Of a stretch of DNA of 64,000 bases, positions 23,149 to 35,700 are shown in pieces. The stretch comes from Anaspis maculata (lineage: Eukaryota; Arthropoda; Insecta; Coleoptera; Scraptiidae). The position numbers were made by a program, and so were the translations under genes. The stretch spans positions 80,657,635 to 80,721,634 of the forward strand of contig OX421963.1 in the NCBI GenBank assembly GCA_949128115.1, given 5' to 3'. How positions within the stretch are numbered: position 1 is the first letter of the stretch; every line of letters starts with the position of its first letter. The notes below the pieces were generated by a model. It was given only the letters and a program-made list of their open reading frames with translations, was not told where the DNA came from and did not search any database.

Positions 23149-26100
23149 TGGGATGTTTTCCTGACAGGTTCTCAATAGATGTCCCTGGTAGTTCGTAAGG
23201 GGCTGAGAAACATTCAATTATCATGAGTTGGCGACACTGACGCAGTTCGGCTGCCCTGATATTTCAGCGGGATTTTTGAATGTGACTGTTCTGCGACAGC
23301 TTGCGGTGGTTGCCATAGAGTCGTTGCCAAATATGCCGAATGCTAAATTGTCTATGTGGCAGCTGTTGTCAGTTCCAGATCTCCCATTCGCGTGTCATCA
23401 CGCACGTCCTTTGTACGAAAGCTTCTTGGTGCTAGTCCGGACGTTAAGCGACATATATGGGACCCACCTTGCATTTTAGAGACAAGCGACGAAATTTGGC
23501 ACACTTGTTCACTAGACCCTACTCTTCGATTTAAGAAATGTTGCCACCATCTGCGGAAATCGTGCAGACTTTTTATACAGGGTTCAGTAAAAAAAATTTG
23601 TTGAAAAATCGTAAATCGTGAGCCATAACCGGTAGACGTATGTAAATCAGGATATTGATGACTGATTCCATGCCCATGAAGATGCTGCAAACAGTTTTGA
23701 AATATCTTGAGGCGTTTCCGAAATACGCTGAAAGAAGTGAAATTTCTTCACCTTTTTTCTTTTTTCAATAAATCAGTTGTTTCTGGAGATATTGAGCTGC
23801 AACTTGATATTCCGGCAAACAAATATGTTTTTCACGGAACGCGATGTAAAGCCATCGACAAAGCCTGCTAGATTCGAAACTAAGATCTTCAACTTTTTTT
23901 CCATCGTGAGCGCCATCTTCAAATTGCCCTTCGTGAAATTGTTGAAAAAACAACAGGTAACGACTTAATTGGACACACGCGTTCATTTTATTACGAAAAA
24001 CCAGTTCCTGCATTGCAGCAATGACCTCTCCGGTCAAGAAACGTTATTAAGTTAGTTTTTCTTGATTTCCCTCAACTTTGGTGATAACCATCACCAAATG
24101 GAACTTTGGATCGATTAGATGTTGACGACATTATAATCCACATTATTTTGTGCAGCCAGTCACTGAATTTCATTCTCATCAGCTAAGTGGTGTTCTTTTG
24201 GCTAACAGTTGAACAAAAAGTTTGCTTCGATTTTTGTGAAAAAAACAAAAACGGCAGGCCCACGTCGTCCTTTCAAACCAGATTGAAGAAAATCTGTTAC
24301 CAAAAATGCTACCAATTGATACTGGAAGAGTTCGGAGGAATGTCTGCTGTAGTTTCAAGTTGAACCAAAATGGATTTTCCCATGCTACTTCGGCAGGAGG
24401 GACGTCGAAAGTGTTGCCACAGCTTAATATTTGAAACGTTTTTTGTTGAATATTGCCAGAAACGCTTCAAATATAAGCTATAGCAACACTTTTCACGTCC
24501 CTCCTGCAAACTAAAATGTAACAATCAGTTTAAGAGCTTGGCTTTACTACGGATCACATTCCTCCGAATCATTTCAGTATCAGTTGGTAGCACTTTTGGG
24601 TACATATTTTCTTTAATCGGGTTCAAGGGCAGAAGGTGACCCTGCATTTTTTGCCCTTTTCACAAATATTCAAGCAAACTTTTTGTTCAACTGTTTGCCA
24701 AAAGAACACCACTTAACTGATGATGATGAAATTTGGTGACTGACGTTGAAAAACAATGTTGATTGAAATATTGCAAACATTCATTTGATCCAAAGTTTGA
24801 TTTGGTCATGACTGTCACGTAAGTTGAGAAAAAACAAGAAAAACGAACTTGATAACGTTTCTTGGGCAAAGAGGTCATTGCCACAATTGAGTACCTGGTT
24901 TTTCATGATGAAACATCGTGTGTGTCTAATAAAGTCGTTACCTGTTGTTTTTTCAACAATTTCACGAAGGGCAATTTGAAGATGGCGCTCATGATGGAAA
25001 AAAAGTTGAAGATCTCAGTTTCGAATCTAGCAGGCTTTGTCGATGACTCCACATCGCGTTTCATTGAAAACATATTTGTTTGCCGGAATATCAAGTTGCA
25101 ACTCAATATCTCCAAAAACAACTGATTTATTGAAAAAAGAAAAAGTTGAAAAAATTTCACTTTTTCCAAAGTATTTCGGAAATGCCTCAATATATCTCAA
25201 AACTGTTTGCAGCATCTCCATGGGCATGGAATCAGTCATCAATATCCTGATTTACATACGTCCACCGGTTATGGTTCACGATTTACGATTTTTCAACAAA
25301 TTTTTTCTACTGAACCCTGTATAAAGTGTCTACACGACCGCAGGTGGTGGCAACATTTCTTAAATCGAAAAGTAGGGTCTAGTGTACAAGTGTGCCAAAT
25401 TTCGTCGCTTGTCTCTAAAATGCAAGGTGGTTCCTCTTAACAGCCGGACTATGCTGAACAGCTTGGTATAAATGAAGATACAATAAAAGAAATCGATTGA
25501 ACATGGAACACAATTTTTTCTCATTGCTGGGGTGATGTGACGAAATTGCGGTATAAATTTCTGTTCACACAAAGAAGATAGAAGCACGCACCCTGTGGAA
25601 GGCGCGGCCACAAATGGTTCTGTGGATAACTTTGTAGCTTGAGAGGCTGAAGAGACAAAGAGGTGTAGTGCAGACTGCAGACTACAACCAGAGAGTAGCC
25701 ACAACCACTGAATTGAACGTAAACTTCAGCATGCTATGCAAGGAGGTCGAGTGAAAGCCATGCAAATTATTTCAGGAACGTTTTTAATAAACAAGATTAT
25801 GTAAAAATTACCAGGTTTTATAAATTATTTCAACTCGTATTCTCATGTCGCCTTTTCTTTCACACAAAGCAGGAAGCAGGAGGAGACCAGAGCCATAATA
25901 CCCAGACTAAACTCTGTTGAGCATCTTCAGATAAGCACTTCGGCGAAGTGTTGAATTCAAAATTAAGTAGCGTCAGTTGCACTTTCTTATTCCTTGACCT
26001 TACAGGCATGGTTTTGCTGCAGTTCACGTTCGTTGTGATTGTTCAACGAACAAAGAAAGGCCAGCGAAACTCAACACTTCAGACTTTGACACTTTTGAGA

Positions 26101-26260
26101 AACGTCGCTCGATCAAGTTTTTGGGTTAGGTACATTTCAATTTTGAACGACAACAAGCAGTCGGTTGAGTTGTCAACATACAGAACACAAATGTTCCCAA
26201 GCCCCTTACGAACCACTAGGGACATCTAGCATTGTTTCTTCAACTACGCTGAAAACATCC
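23149..26260. repeat. 3.1 kb near-palindrome with broken long arms
   Basis: The two halves are inverted copies. 23465-23690 matches 25207-25437, 23777-23970 matches 24930-25165, 24282-24343 matches 24561-24625, and the centre near 24445 is a tight hairpin (ggagggacgt against acgtccctcc). The outer blocks (23178-23215 with 26188-26226, and tgggatgttttc with gaaaacatccca) also pair. About 500 extra bases sit in the right arm between 25440 and 26190, so the outer blocks are off-centre. The frames encoded in opposite directions are mirror copies of one another and not known proteins. Confidence 0.7.
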
Positions 26261-26482
26261 CATTGGGACGCAAACGTTTGTTGTGTCCCCACTGTCAAGA
26301 TCCAGGTTTAGGCTCGCTTTGTGACCCATTGGGGATTAGGGGATCAATCAGCAGGCACTAAATGGCAGGAATGGTGGGGCGAGAGCTACTGACAAAACAG
26401 CATATCATGCTTGCATCTACCTGCGGGAGGTATTTATTCACAAGATCAAATAGTGGACACAAAAGTGAACCCCCTTTCACCA

Positions 26483-26602
26483 TATATGATCAAAAACTTC
26501 CCTCTTCTAAGCAGGCTGTGGCCTGGCCAAAATCAGCCTCGTTTCCTGCCAATGGCCAGACCACAGCTTACCTAGAGGAGGAAAGTTTTTGATCATACGT
26601 TA
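26483..26602. mobile_element. Palindromic MITE of about 120 bases
   Basis: The sequence tatgatcaaaaacttccctc on the left is mirrored by gaggaaagtttttgatcata on the right, and the inner gctgtggcctggcc pairs with ggccagaccacagc. The arms are nearly contiguous. No coding frame is plausible. Confidence 0.65.
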
Positions 26603-27334
26603 CATTATTCCCACTTGTCAAATTTCATGTCATTGATGTGGGTATTCCAAGTATCTACTAGTGCCTAACTGCCTACCTAGGCTACATCGTGGCTACTAGA
26701 CGTCCCAGTATGTGTTTTTCTCAAAAAATTCCTCCACAATCAAGTACCGAGCTCTGCACCAGGTGGCGTTTTTGAAATAAATGTAAATCGCGTATAACCT
26801 TGAGGAGGATGTTCACTTTGGTGACTTTCAAGCCTTACTGTTGGCAATGGCCACCTCGCGGCAGTGTTGCCAGATCAGGGAATTTTTACCTAGATCTAGG
26901 TACTTTTTGTTCACCTAGGGAAAAAGGGAATTTTTTCAAGTTTCTAGGGATTTTTCGTCTCCTTCAACTAAATTTGCTTTTTCTCAAATCTCAACTTTGA
27001 AAAACAAGGGGGGGGGGGGGTAAAAATTTTTTTTCAATAATATTTGAAGTTAATGTTAAGATAAAAATAAAGTATCACAAAAAAAATTAAATACAGCCAG
27101 TGCTCCCTCTTAGTGATTCGGCGAAAAAAAGAGAAAAGTGTTTTTTTTTTCAATTATTACTCATGTATTATTATGAGGCTGAATTTTGTAACATTTTACT
27201 ACTACCAAATAAAGTTTATTTGAAGTTATGAGTAGTTCTGCTGTTTTTTTTAATATAAAGTTGGCTAGGTGTATTAATAAAGTACCGCCATAATATTGGT
27301 GGAAAAGAAAAGGTAAGGTAGGTAGATACCTACC

Positions 27335-27878
27335 TATATGCCGATCAGCTTTTATATTCAGCATTAGAACGGTAATTTTAGCACGCCAAGTTGGCAATTC
27401 TGCGATATTTGGGGATGTTCAAATTTGTAATGTTGGATCAGTTTTTCCCCAGACGACCTTAAATTCGTACTGTCAATCGAGTACAGCGTTGTACAATCTG
27501 TTGCAAGATTGTATGTATGCTCTGTTTTTGACTGCAGCTTCAGTGTCCCATATGTCCTTCCAGTGTCTTCACCTCGCAATCTGCAGTATGGAGTTCTTCA
27601 GCTGTAATTCAGGTTGGGCGTAAACGGCTCGGCACTCTGTCACTTACCTGCCATTCTGACAAGATAACAGTCATAACAGCCAAGACAACACTGTAGCGGA
27701 ATATGATGCAAGGAGACGCCAGAATTGGCATTTCATGTCAAAATTTCCTAACCTCACTGGACTTTGCCACAAAAAGCCCGTTTTCACGTAACTTGGTCTG
27801 TCAGCGTCCGTTACACTCTAGGGAACATGGCCAACCGCGTTTTAATTTCTACTGAATTTAAAACGTGATCGGCATATA
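27335..27878. mobile_element. Nested element with about 30-base inverted ends
   Basis: The left tatatgccgatcagcttttat and the right end, read inverted (tatatgccgatcacgttttaa), share about 30 of 35 positions, including attcag. The 545-base segment lies inside the hAT-like element. Part of the surrounding acctacctac text is also inverted. No gene is seen. Confidence 0.5.
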
Positions 27879-27893
27879 CCTACCTATTGAAAT

Positions 27894-29129
27894 CCCTGTT
27901 GCAAATGTCATATAGAACCATATAAAAAAAACTATATGGCTTCTGTATGGCTGGTATATGGAATTTGGTACAGTCATTCCATATAGACGGCATATAAAAT
28001 TACGTATGGACATCCATGTAGGAATACTTTAAAAACCACATAAAAGCCATGTACCTAGAGCCAGATACGATTGAAGGTCAATTTCATGGAATTCCATGTA
28101 GAATAATATACATCCATATACCTCTACATGGAAAAACATATAGCTCAAAAATATCCCTGATTGGTTAAAACTCTGTTTCTGTTGGGTTTTCTATTTCTTC
28201 CTTAGGGCGTAGGTTGTTCCTCCATCTTGTTGGAACTGAAACTGGCTTTGGAGAAGCGTACTCTCCAACTCTGGGCGTTTATTCTTTATTTTCTGGAACA
28301 TTGATATTTTTATTTTATACATACCTCGTTTTATACCTAACTTCAAAATACTCGTGCTCGTGCAGACTGCCCTGCCAGTCCAAGACAGGTACTTACATTA
28401 TGTTGTGAATATGTAGACGCAATTTCCTTTCCATCACCGATACCATTATCATCTTATGATTGTGAATCTTGAGATGATTCCTCTTTTAGCAGGTTCGGAA
28501 TTCGGAATCGCTTGGCTTTTGTTGCTAGTAGAAGAAAATAATCTTAAATCCGCCTGGGAGCACTGAGGTTAAATTAAACTTACCGCCGAGACTGATTATT
28601 TTATGTTTTCTGTCGGCACCACTTCGCGGGTTTGGTCACCTACGAAATAAACATACGCGAACTTCATAATTTCATTCAAGATGACGCGAGACACGGCTTG
28701 CTGGTCAAACTAAGCCAAGCCAGATTGAGATGACGACCGTCGAGCAAGCTCGAAGTGACATCGTCATTTTCCGAGTCCCGAAATGGACCAATCATATGAG
28801 CGAATTTTCTCGCTGTTTATTGGTTAGATTCTACATGGAAATCCATGTAGCGACATGGAAATCCATGTAACGCATATTTGAATGAAAAAAGTCACATATA
28901 GCCATGTAGAGATATCATGTTTTTCCATGTACATCAAATTCAACAATGTTTTCCATGTACACTCCTACAGGAATGTATATGGATTGTATATATTTTTTTT
29001 TTACCAGGAATTGCATGTACAAAACCAGTCGAACTGAATGACAACCTATAGACTCCTGTAGAGACTGTTAGGGCCATATAGATGACATATACAATTTCTA
29101 TATGATTCTATAGTACATTTGCAACAGGG
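27894..29129. mobile_element. Nested element with ccctgttgcaaatgt ends
   Basis: ccctgttgcaaatgt starts the element and acatttgcaacaggg ends it, 1236 bases apart, and the similarity runs on to the next ctatagaa block. The interior is studded with ccatgta/tacatgg motifs, many in inverted pairs. It is inserted in the hAT-like element. The flanking AT on both sides may be a 2-base duplication or part of the repeat. Superfamily unknown. Confidence 0.65.
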
Positions 29130-29721
29130 ATGTTGATACACTTTTGAAATAACAGATATTCACCTACCTAGGTATTTTTTTCTTTTAAAATTTTTTTTCT
29201 CTCTTGCTTGAAGACTATAGGCCACATAATTGTAGGTAATCTATTCAACAATTTTTAAACGAAATTTTGTCTGTTTTGTCCCTAGTTTTTCCCTAAAATC
29301 GAAAAAAAATTTCGTTTGCAGCGCTTTCCTGGGGGGCTGTGCCCCAGACCCCCTGCTTCCCTCGCTCGTGCAGCAATTCAAAATTCTAGGGAAATCCAGG
29401 GAATTTTGAAGTAAAAGTCTAGGGACTGAAATAATTTCCATCTGGCAACACTGCCTCGCGGCCCAGATTCGAAACGTCAAAACACGGCGCATGACATTGA
29501 ACTGTCACAAATGACACTTTGGTGACGCCAAGACTTTTCAGCAAACGTAATTTTTGTGTTTGGGCCTGCCGGGCTGATTCTGCCCCGCATTGAGAATGAA
29601 ATTGCTCCGCGAACGCCCCCTGCACAGTTCGCCCACGTCTCCAGCACGCCTACCCGCCGGTGAATGTGGTGTCAGTCGCGATTTTCGCAGGTGCATTTTG
29701 CGGGACTGTTAATACAACAAA

Positions 29722-32700
29722 ATGGCCACCATCGTGGACCCAAACAGGTACAATGAGCTGTGCAGACTGTGCGCCGAGAAAACCACCATGCTCCTGGGGG
29801 TGCACATCTTCCAGAGCGACGGCATCATCGGCCAGATACGCAAAAAGATCGAGTCCTGCTTGCCCATACAGGTACGGGTCTCTAGGTCAAGAGGGGCTGT
29901 CCATGGGGGTACCCTTGTTCCCTAACAAAAACCGGCTTTTCGTTCCAGGTGCACGAAGCCGACGAGCTGCCGAAGATGGTGTGCGAAAATTGCCTGTACA
30001 AGTTGAACATGCTGTCGGACTTCCGTGAGAGAACCGTGAGAACCGAACAGTTGCTGTTGAATCTCGTCAAAGCCACGAGGAGCATGCAGCAGAACCAGGC
30101 GTGCATAGTGCAGATGGACCACAATGATTTGATCATTCACCAGCAACTGTTGACCACTCACGGCATCTCGAATGTGGACGAGATCGATTTGTCTCAGCTG
30201 GGGACCAGGGAGCAGCTGATACAGCACGAGATAATACTGACTCATCAAAACGTCGAGGGGCTGGATGGTATCGAATTGAACCATCACGAACTGACCAGTC
30301 AGGATCTGTCGAATCACAGTAGCTTGCAGCATGGAGATGGAATTTTGGTGGAGGCAAATCATCATCACGAGATGGACAATGCTAGGTTTGCCAATGACAA
30401 TTTGGATTTGATTCACCATCAGCAGCTGCTGCAGGACCAGTTTAGGTTGCACCAAGAGCTGCATAGCATGGATGCTGGAACTGTGAACGAGATCACTCTG
30501 GGAGATCCTTTGGCAGATTCTCTGAATGGCGCCACCATTCATCATAAGGTACATTGACTCTTTTCTGAATACAAAAAGAAACATCACCTAACTTTGAGGT
30601 GTGCCTACAAGTTGTTGTAAAAAGAAGGTAAAAAAAAATCGGTTGTCGCCCCAAAACTTCCCCGGCGAGTAGCAAGAAATGGATGGAAATTTTATTATGA
30701 GACTGCCCTTTGGGTGGGAAGTTTGAGAAAAAGATTTAAAAATTGAGATATTTTCTCTAATAAGGGATTAATTTTGAGCTCCATCATTTGAGTCTGGTCT
30801 CGATAAACTATAACTCAGGAAAGAAGTGCAAAATTTTGATGAAACCTGGAATAAATTAAGGAAAATCTGAAAATTTGAGGATCCCTGTAGAATGTGATGG
30901 GGAACAACATACTAAAAGTCCCCATCTGTCCGAGGCTTGGCATTTTTCCTGTGGGAGGTCGACGTTACCATTTTCAAAGTTGGTATTTTTTTGGTGATTT
31001 TCCATTGGACTTCATATTTTCAAGGTCGAGTAACTCAATGCAATGGTTACCAGAAAGTGTAATGCACCAGTGGCGTACCAGAAGGCTGCGAAGTGGCCGA
31101 GGTGCGATTTTTCCCAGCATGTCTGCACCTAAAATGAATATTTCGTGGGACTCACCCACGTCACCGCATGTCGAAGTTTGCATTGCAGTTTTCCCAAATT
31201 CACGGAATGTGCTAATTTCATTTTGAAAAAATTACCGTCGGAAAACCAGAACCGTGCCGATTTTTAAAACTGGTCTACACGATGCCCAATCCGATATCCT
31301 TTCGATATCAGTTTGACTTTTTTGAAAAAAGTCGATCCCTGAGCAGAAATGAATTCTTGAGTGAAGTCCTGTATCAAAAGCGAGTCGTCCTGGTCAGAAT
31401 ACGGGCGAGAGGCCCTCTCGGGTGGCAACAGCTAGGAGAAATTTTGAAAATTTATAACGCTTGACTGGAAAATGATGGAAGATTGCAACTGCAGACAGAA
31501 TTTTACTCTTTGGTTTTGTTGCTCCCTGCCAAATTTGGTTCTCGATTTGGTCCCAATCCATCGGATAGATTTTGAATAATTAAATGTTGAAGTTTTGAAC
31601 TTTGACATTCTTTATTATTTGACCGATGACAGATAGGGTAATACTTTTAATGGCGGCTTTAAAGAACTTCGTATTTCGCCGGCGACAGTGTCGCTGGCCA
31701 ATAGGATTCGATCTGCCTGTACTCCCCTACCTCCCTCCATGTCATTCCCGCGACACGAGTTTCTGTCGTCGTGTCGTTTAAATTATTCAACTTCAGTGGA
31801 GTGGGGAATTGTCGCCGGCTACATATGAAGTTCTATAAAGCCGCCATAACAGTTCTGAATACAGTTTTTTATGAGCTTTCAAACGGCATATTGCAAGTCA
31901 AGTTCAGTGAGGTATAGCTTCGACGGTGAAACCGTGTCTGTGGACCAAATTTCAAGTCGATCGGATAGACGTTGCGGCTGTTAACGTAGAAGGTTAACAG
32001 ACAAACAAAAGATAATACCAATTTGAAACGTTGGATAGTTAAATACTACATACCTTCACGTATTTAGACACCGATATTTTCTTCTCATTGCCGCTAGAAG
32101 AAAATTTGATATTGAAATGATTTTCATTTCAGAATCAATCAAGGAACTACCCAACTACCCCTTAAAATGAATAACATAAGTTAAAGCTTATCCTGTATAT
32201 ATATTCTGTGGTGAAATCAACCAGCATTGACTTGGAATTCACTAGAGAAAATCCCCCTTTAACTATTATTTCATGATTAACTTCTATGATGCAGCCAGGG
32301 GTAGGTATATTTGATAATTAGGGCTATGCAATAATGCCACAGAGTGTACATAGCCAATAGAACCAATTTTGAAAAAATCCAATTGAAAAAAATTCAATTA
32401 CAAAGTTAATTCAGCCGACGCTTCAGTAATCATCATAATTTATAATGTGTTGGACAGTTTAGACTAAAAATAGCTCACTCAAAATACAAACTACATTACC
32501 TATATAAGCAAGCTTTAATAATTATTGTGTTTACTTTGTTATAAACTACTCATAAACATCTCCTAATAAAAGATTCATGCTGAATAAAATCAGCTGGAGG
32601 AAAACCAAGGTTGGCTAGGAACATTCAAGTTCAAGTTTTTTGTAAAAACCTTATAAAAATTCATACCTCAATCAATGCCTTTAAAACGTCTTTTGTGAAT

Positions 32701-35700
32701 TCTTCACAAAATAGTTGGCAGGAACACACTCCCGTAGTCTTATATGGAAGAAATCTGTCATCTGTGAAGAATGCAAGCTGCTAAAGTTGAAACATTGACA
32801 TTTAATATCTCATAAAGTACCCAGATGTTTAAGGGGTTTCGATGAAATTTGGTACAGAAATAGTGTCCATCGAACCGAAGCCTCAGGAGGAAAATAATTG
32901 AGCTCACCCTCGCTTGCACCAACCGTGGGTTGCATCCCGGCGCAGCATTAGCAAAATGTATGCCCATAAAATTCAGCCTATAGATGACTACAGAACTTTT
33001 CAACGTTCCGTTCCGATTATTTAAGAAAAAAACAGCATTTAGAATTTATGACCGACTGTCAAATATTGTCTCGAATTGTCAAACACTGGGTCACACTTCC
33101 CTTATTATGTTTTTTTGCAAACAAATAATGACCACCTCTTCCCACTTATCCATTATACTGACCGAACCAGGGTCAGATTAATAATTCTAAAGACAAACAG
33201 AACACTTTAGAGTAACGAATTTCATAGTTATTTGTCAGATATTATGGCTGAACTACCTTTTCATAACAATCATGCTCTTGATTCACTTGGTGTATAAATA
33301 TCTTTGTTTTTACCTGAAAAGCCTTTCTGGTAAAGGAAAGCAGGAGATTAATTTAAAACAGGTATACCGGTCATTGGAACCATAAGTGACTCACCCTAAT
33401 ACTAATTTCAACTAAACGCATGATAAATCGGTAATAGCACAATCAGTCACAAAATCTTACATAATGGGCTGTTTTAGTTGAAAAAAGATTGATTTTAAAT
33501 GACTTTTATCAAGTTCCTGATCTAATTGTTCATATGGCGAAACAAGCGCGTCCATTTTCAGCAGGTTTTCTTCAACAATAAACGTAGATCCTCTGACGTT
33601 ACCTTAACCTTCAACTACGCCGCTGGACTGCTCGATTGTATAGCCTGCTTTCTCGAATCGTATAATCAGGGTTGCCTGCAGAGTTACTCTTAGGGTTTTT
33701 CCTGGTACCACTTAAGACTCTTTAGAGACCTTTTTATAACCCACAATTGCAAGGTCTGTTATTTCCGAGTTGACGACGCCTTTCTCTTGATCGACCTCGA
33801 GGTCCGATTGTTGCAACGACATGACCCATCTGGTAAGCCGCCCTGCTGACTCAGATATAAAAAAAGTCACTTGAGGATTGATGATCGGTGTCTACTACAA
33901 AATGATATCCCTCTGGTATGGTCACATTTTCCAGATTCCTTCGACAATAGCCAGGCACTCTTTTTCGGTGGTAGAGTAGCTCCTTTCCGAAGAGGATAGC
34001 GTCCCTCGTAGCTAGTAACCCGACCTCGTCCGGTGATCATTTGGCTCAGTGCCGTTTCTAGGCCGAGGTTGGAAAATGAAGAACACGTCAGCGTGTTCCA
34101 AATACGTGATTTTCTCTTGGATCTTTCCCGTTTTTGGAATACGACGAGAAATGATCTTCAACGGCTTTTTTTCAAAGGTAACTACTAACTATGTCATCAA
34201 GATAGTCCAACTCTCTGTTTCTCTGAATCCGCCCCTAAAACGATGTGGAGAAGACTCTGGAAGGTGGCTAGGGCCGAGTGAAAGCCAAACGGCATACCTT
34301 TGAATTGGAAAAGCTCCAGTCCCGGTATGGTGAAGGCAGTAATGGGCTGACTCACTCTTCAAATCCAACGGTATCTGCCAGTACCTTTGTTTTAAATCGA
34401 TGGTGAAAAAGTACTTCGCCTCTTTTAAACGGTGCAGGATACTTGAAATCAATGGTAGAAGATGGGCGTCTTTCATTCTCGGATCATTAACTTTCTTGAA
34501 GTCAATACAGAATCGCTTCTTCGAGTCTTTTTTGTTAATGAACCACGGGACTATTTCTACAGTTCAGTAATGGCCCCCTTCAACATACGGTCGACTTATG
34601 AAGAAAGGAGTTGATACTTTCTTTGATAAGGTTAGGTTTGGTCAATTCATTCTGCTGAAACAGTTCGATCATGGCGGCATTAGAAGAGATCGGACGGTAC
34701 AGGGGGTGGAGTGTCTTGAGTGATCAGTTTTTTGCTGACCCGGATTCCACAAACATTTCTTCTTGCTGAAATCAAAGACAAAGTTATTATTTTTGATGAA
34801 CTTCAATGGCTACCAAATTTCCGGTTGGCGCGCATTCAAACGGCTGTCAAATTTTCAACCTAACAGAAATGTCAACGTTTTTTTTTTGTTTTCTCTTCTA
34901 ACTGCAGTGGTTCGATTTTGTTTTGTGTCCATGTTTCAAGGTTTTTGTATTTGCGAAGGTCTTTGGCCCATTGAAACTCCAAAATCCAATATAAATGTTG
35001 GATTTTAACATGAACCCAAATGTGAACCAATTTTCTATTTCTCGCTAACAGGCTGTGAGACCGCCGCCGCCGCCCCATTCGGGCTAAACTAGAGGCTGAG
35101 GATTCAGATGAGCTAAACAGCGCACAAGCACACAGCTCAGTAACAGTTGAAATTGAAAAGGTCTGTCCCAAAACTGACGGGTATTTTCTGAGTGCTGAAC
35201 GCCATAATTTCAAGACCAGCATGGAAAAAATCTTTCCAGGTGGACGTACTATAGTAATCTAGACCCTATCTTTTTAAGGTGCGTTCAGTCAGCTTATTTA
35301 GCCGCAAGTTCTAGTTTTAGTCGTAAGCGCAGCGATGCTCATTGGCTGTCATGAACCAGCCTCTTCAGATCAGCCAATAAGCGATGCTGCGCTTACGACT
35401 AAAATTAAAACTTGCGGCTAAATAAGCTGACTGAACGCATCTTTAGTCTCGGAAGCATTTTAACACAAGTGATATAGTGCGTTCAACCCTACCGTGATTC
35501 TAGTCGGCTGTAATTTTTTTTTAATTTTCCAACTCTCTAGAACCTGGCAGTTGGTTGCACTGATGTTGGACAACTCAAGTTTGACGGTGTCATAATTTGT
35601 TATTCCGGCTGCAATATTCATGATATAATAGGGTTAGGCTACATTTCTTCCTATTCTTTTTTCAAGTCTTCTCATATCTGGAGGTAAAACACCGCCAGCA

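Larger units (their letters stand above)
26862..29453. mobile_element. hAT-like non-autonomous element with exact 8-base duplication
   Basis: The ends cagtgttgccaga and tctggcaacactg are inverted copies. The 8 bases cctcgcgg occur exactly on both sides (26854-26861 and 29454-29461), so the 2592-base boundary is firm. The outer body consists of 26862 to about 27335 and 29130-29453. The interior holds two further repeats. No transposase is recognised. The 3' end is only 268 bases upstream of the zinc-finger gene start. Confidence 0.85.

Noticed and set aside
23352..25440. Pair of similar open frames at 23352-23690 (minus) and 25207-25440 (plus) as a gene pair
   Set aside because: They are mirror translations of the palindrome arms, with no known domain.
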